64,000 nucleotides of DNA from Roseateles subflavus. Lineage in GTDB: Bacteria > Pseudomonadota > Gammaproteobacteria > Burkholderiales > Burkholderiaceae_C. A model generated the notes under the pieces. That model ran no database searches. It saw nothing but the letters and a program-made list of their open reading frames with translations, and was not told the origin of the DNA. The first letter of the stretch is position 1; every line of letters starts with the position of its first letter. The DNA is taken from assembly GCF_030285365.1 (NCBI RefSeq), contig NZ_JASVDS010000002.1:992001-1056000 (forward strand), written 5' to 3'. Of the stretch, positions 63,829-64,000 are shown one piece after another. Made by a program: the position numbers and the translations under genes.

Positions 63829-64000
63829 CGCCGCCTCCCTTCTGGCGCATGTGCCGGGGCTGCGGACAAGGAGCAGGCGGGACAGGGGTGCGCCAACCGA
63901 CGGCAGGGCCGGCGCGGCAGGCCGGGGCACGCGCGGATCACTGGCCCCCCTGGACGGCTTCGAGCGCAGCAGCTCCAGTTCGGGGGCCCTCGGTGGTGAC
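63829..64000. other. Right-edge region upstream of Imm21
   Basis: 172 bp without a clear gene start. On the minus strand one frame ends with a stop at 63938-63940 after VTTEGPRTGAAALEAVQGGQ and could be the end of a gene that continues past the edge; the frame of Imm21 is also open throughout. Neither can be decided here. Confidence 0.3.

Overview
This very GC-rich window looks like an ordinary chromosomal segment of a Burkholderiales betaproteobacterium, probably from the Rubrivivax / Roseateles / Leptothrix neighbourhood. That placement is an inference from protein character (H-NS-like 100-aa protein, PEP-CTERM protein, S46 peptidase, HDOD kinases) and from gene order (argH | algZ-algR | ppc | hemC-hemD-hemX-hemY). 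No 16S rRNA gene or other taxonomic marker is present. Nearly all genes are housekeeping or signalling genes; only the right end looks accessory.

Layout. 1-3.1 kb (minus): 5' part of grpE behind two overlapping sigma32-type promoters, hemH-hslR, and a class III cyclase-FHA fusion. 3.3-11.1 kb (minus): rpoD and dnaG, with a membrane PAS-GGDEF-EAL gene where rpsU would often be. 11.3-13.6 kb (minus): an H-NS-like gene and argA-yggX. 13.8-23 kb (plus): a VOC protein, the hrpA helicase, and a pair of kinase-HDOD genes, the first a pseudokinase. 23-24.4 kb: 4.5S RNA gene (minus) and a SAM-II-like riboswitch with terminator in front of an unknown gene (plus), then sirB. 24.5-29.5 kb: a divergent PurM-family gene opposite dnaX-ybaB-recR; an 89-bp tandem repeat array lies between ybaB and recR. 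29.6-40.5 kb: MAPEG protein, gloB-mltD, methyltransferase-rnhA, an RND efflux pair, a Crp-like regulator, dcd and two small unknown genes. 40.7-46.3 kb: S46 peptidase and lldD converge on a triplicated 196-bp repeat carrying terminator hairpins; then a LysR gene and a YbaN-type gene whose start codons overlap head to head. 46.4-51.8 kb: TPR-GAF histidine kinase, dinB, hemerythrin, PEP-CTERM protein. 51.8-62.5 kb: argH, algZR, ppc and the haem genes hemCDXY. 62.7-64 kb: two identical tRNA-Arg(ACG) genes and an Imm21-type immunity gene.

How the parts relate: hemH, hemC, hemD, hemX and hemY serve haem synthesis; dnaG, rpoD, dnaX, recR, rnhA, dinB and hrpA serve nucleic acid metabolism; argA and argH serve arginine synthesis. 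A recurring regulatory feature is a -10-like box ending about 6-10 nt before the start codon in nine genes (hemH, dnaG, argA, hrpA, purM-like, dnaX, dinB, hemC, hemX), which predicts leaderless or nearly leaderless transcripts. The strongest unexplained signals are the orphan SAM-II-like riboswitch, the two repeat arrays that share a covarying hairpin module, and the pseudokinase/kinase HDOD pair.
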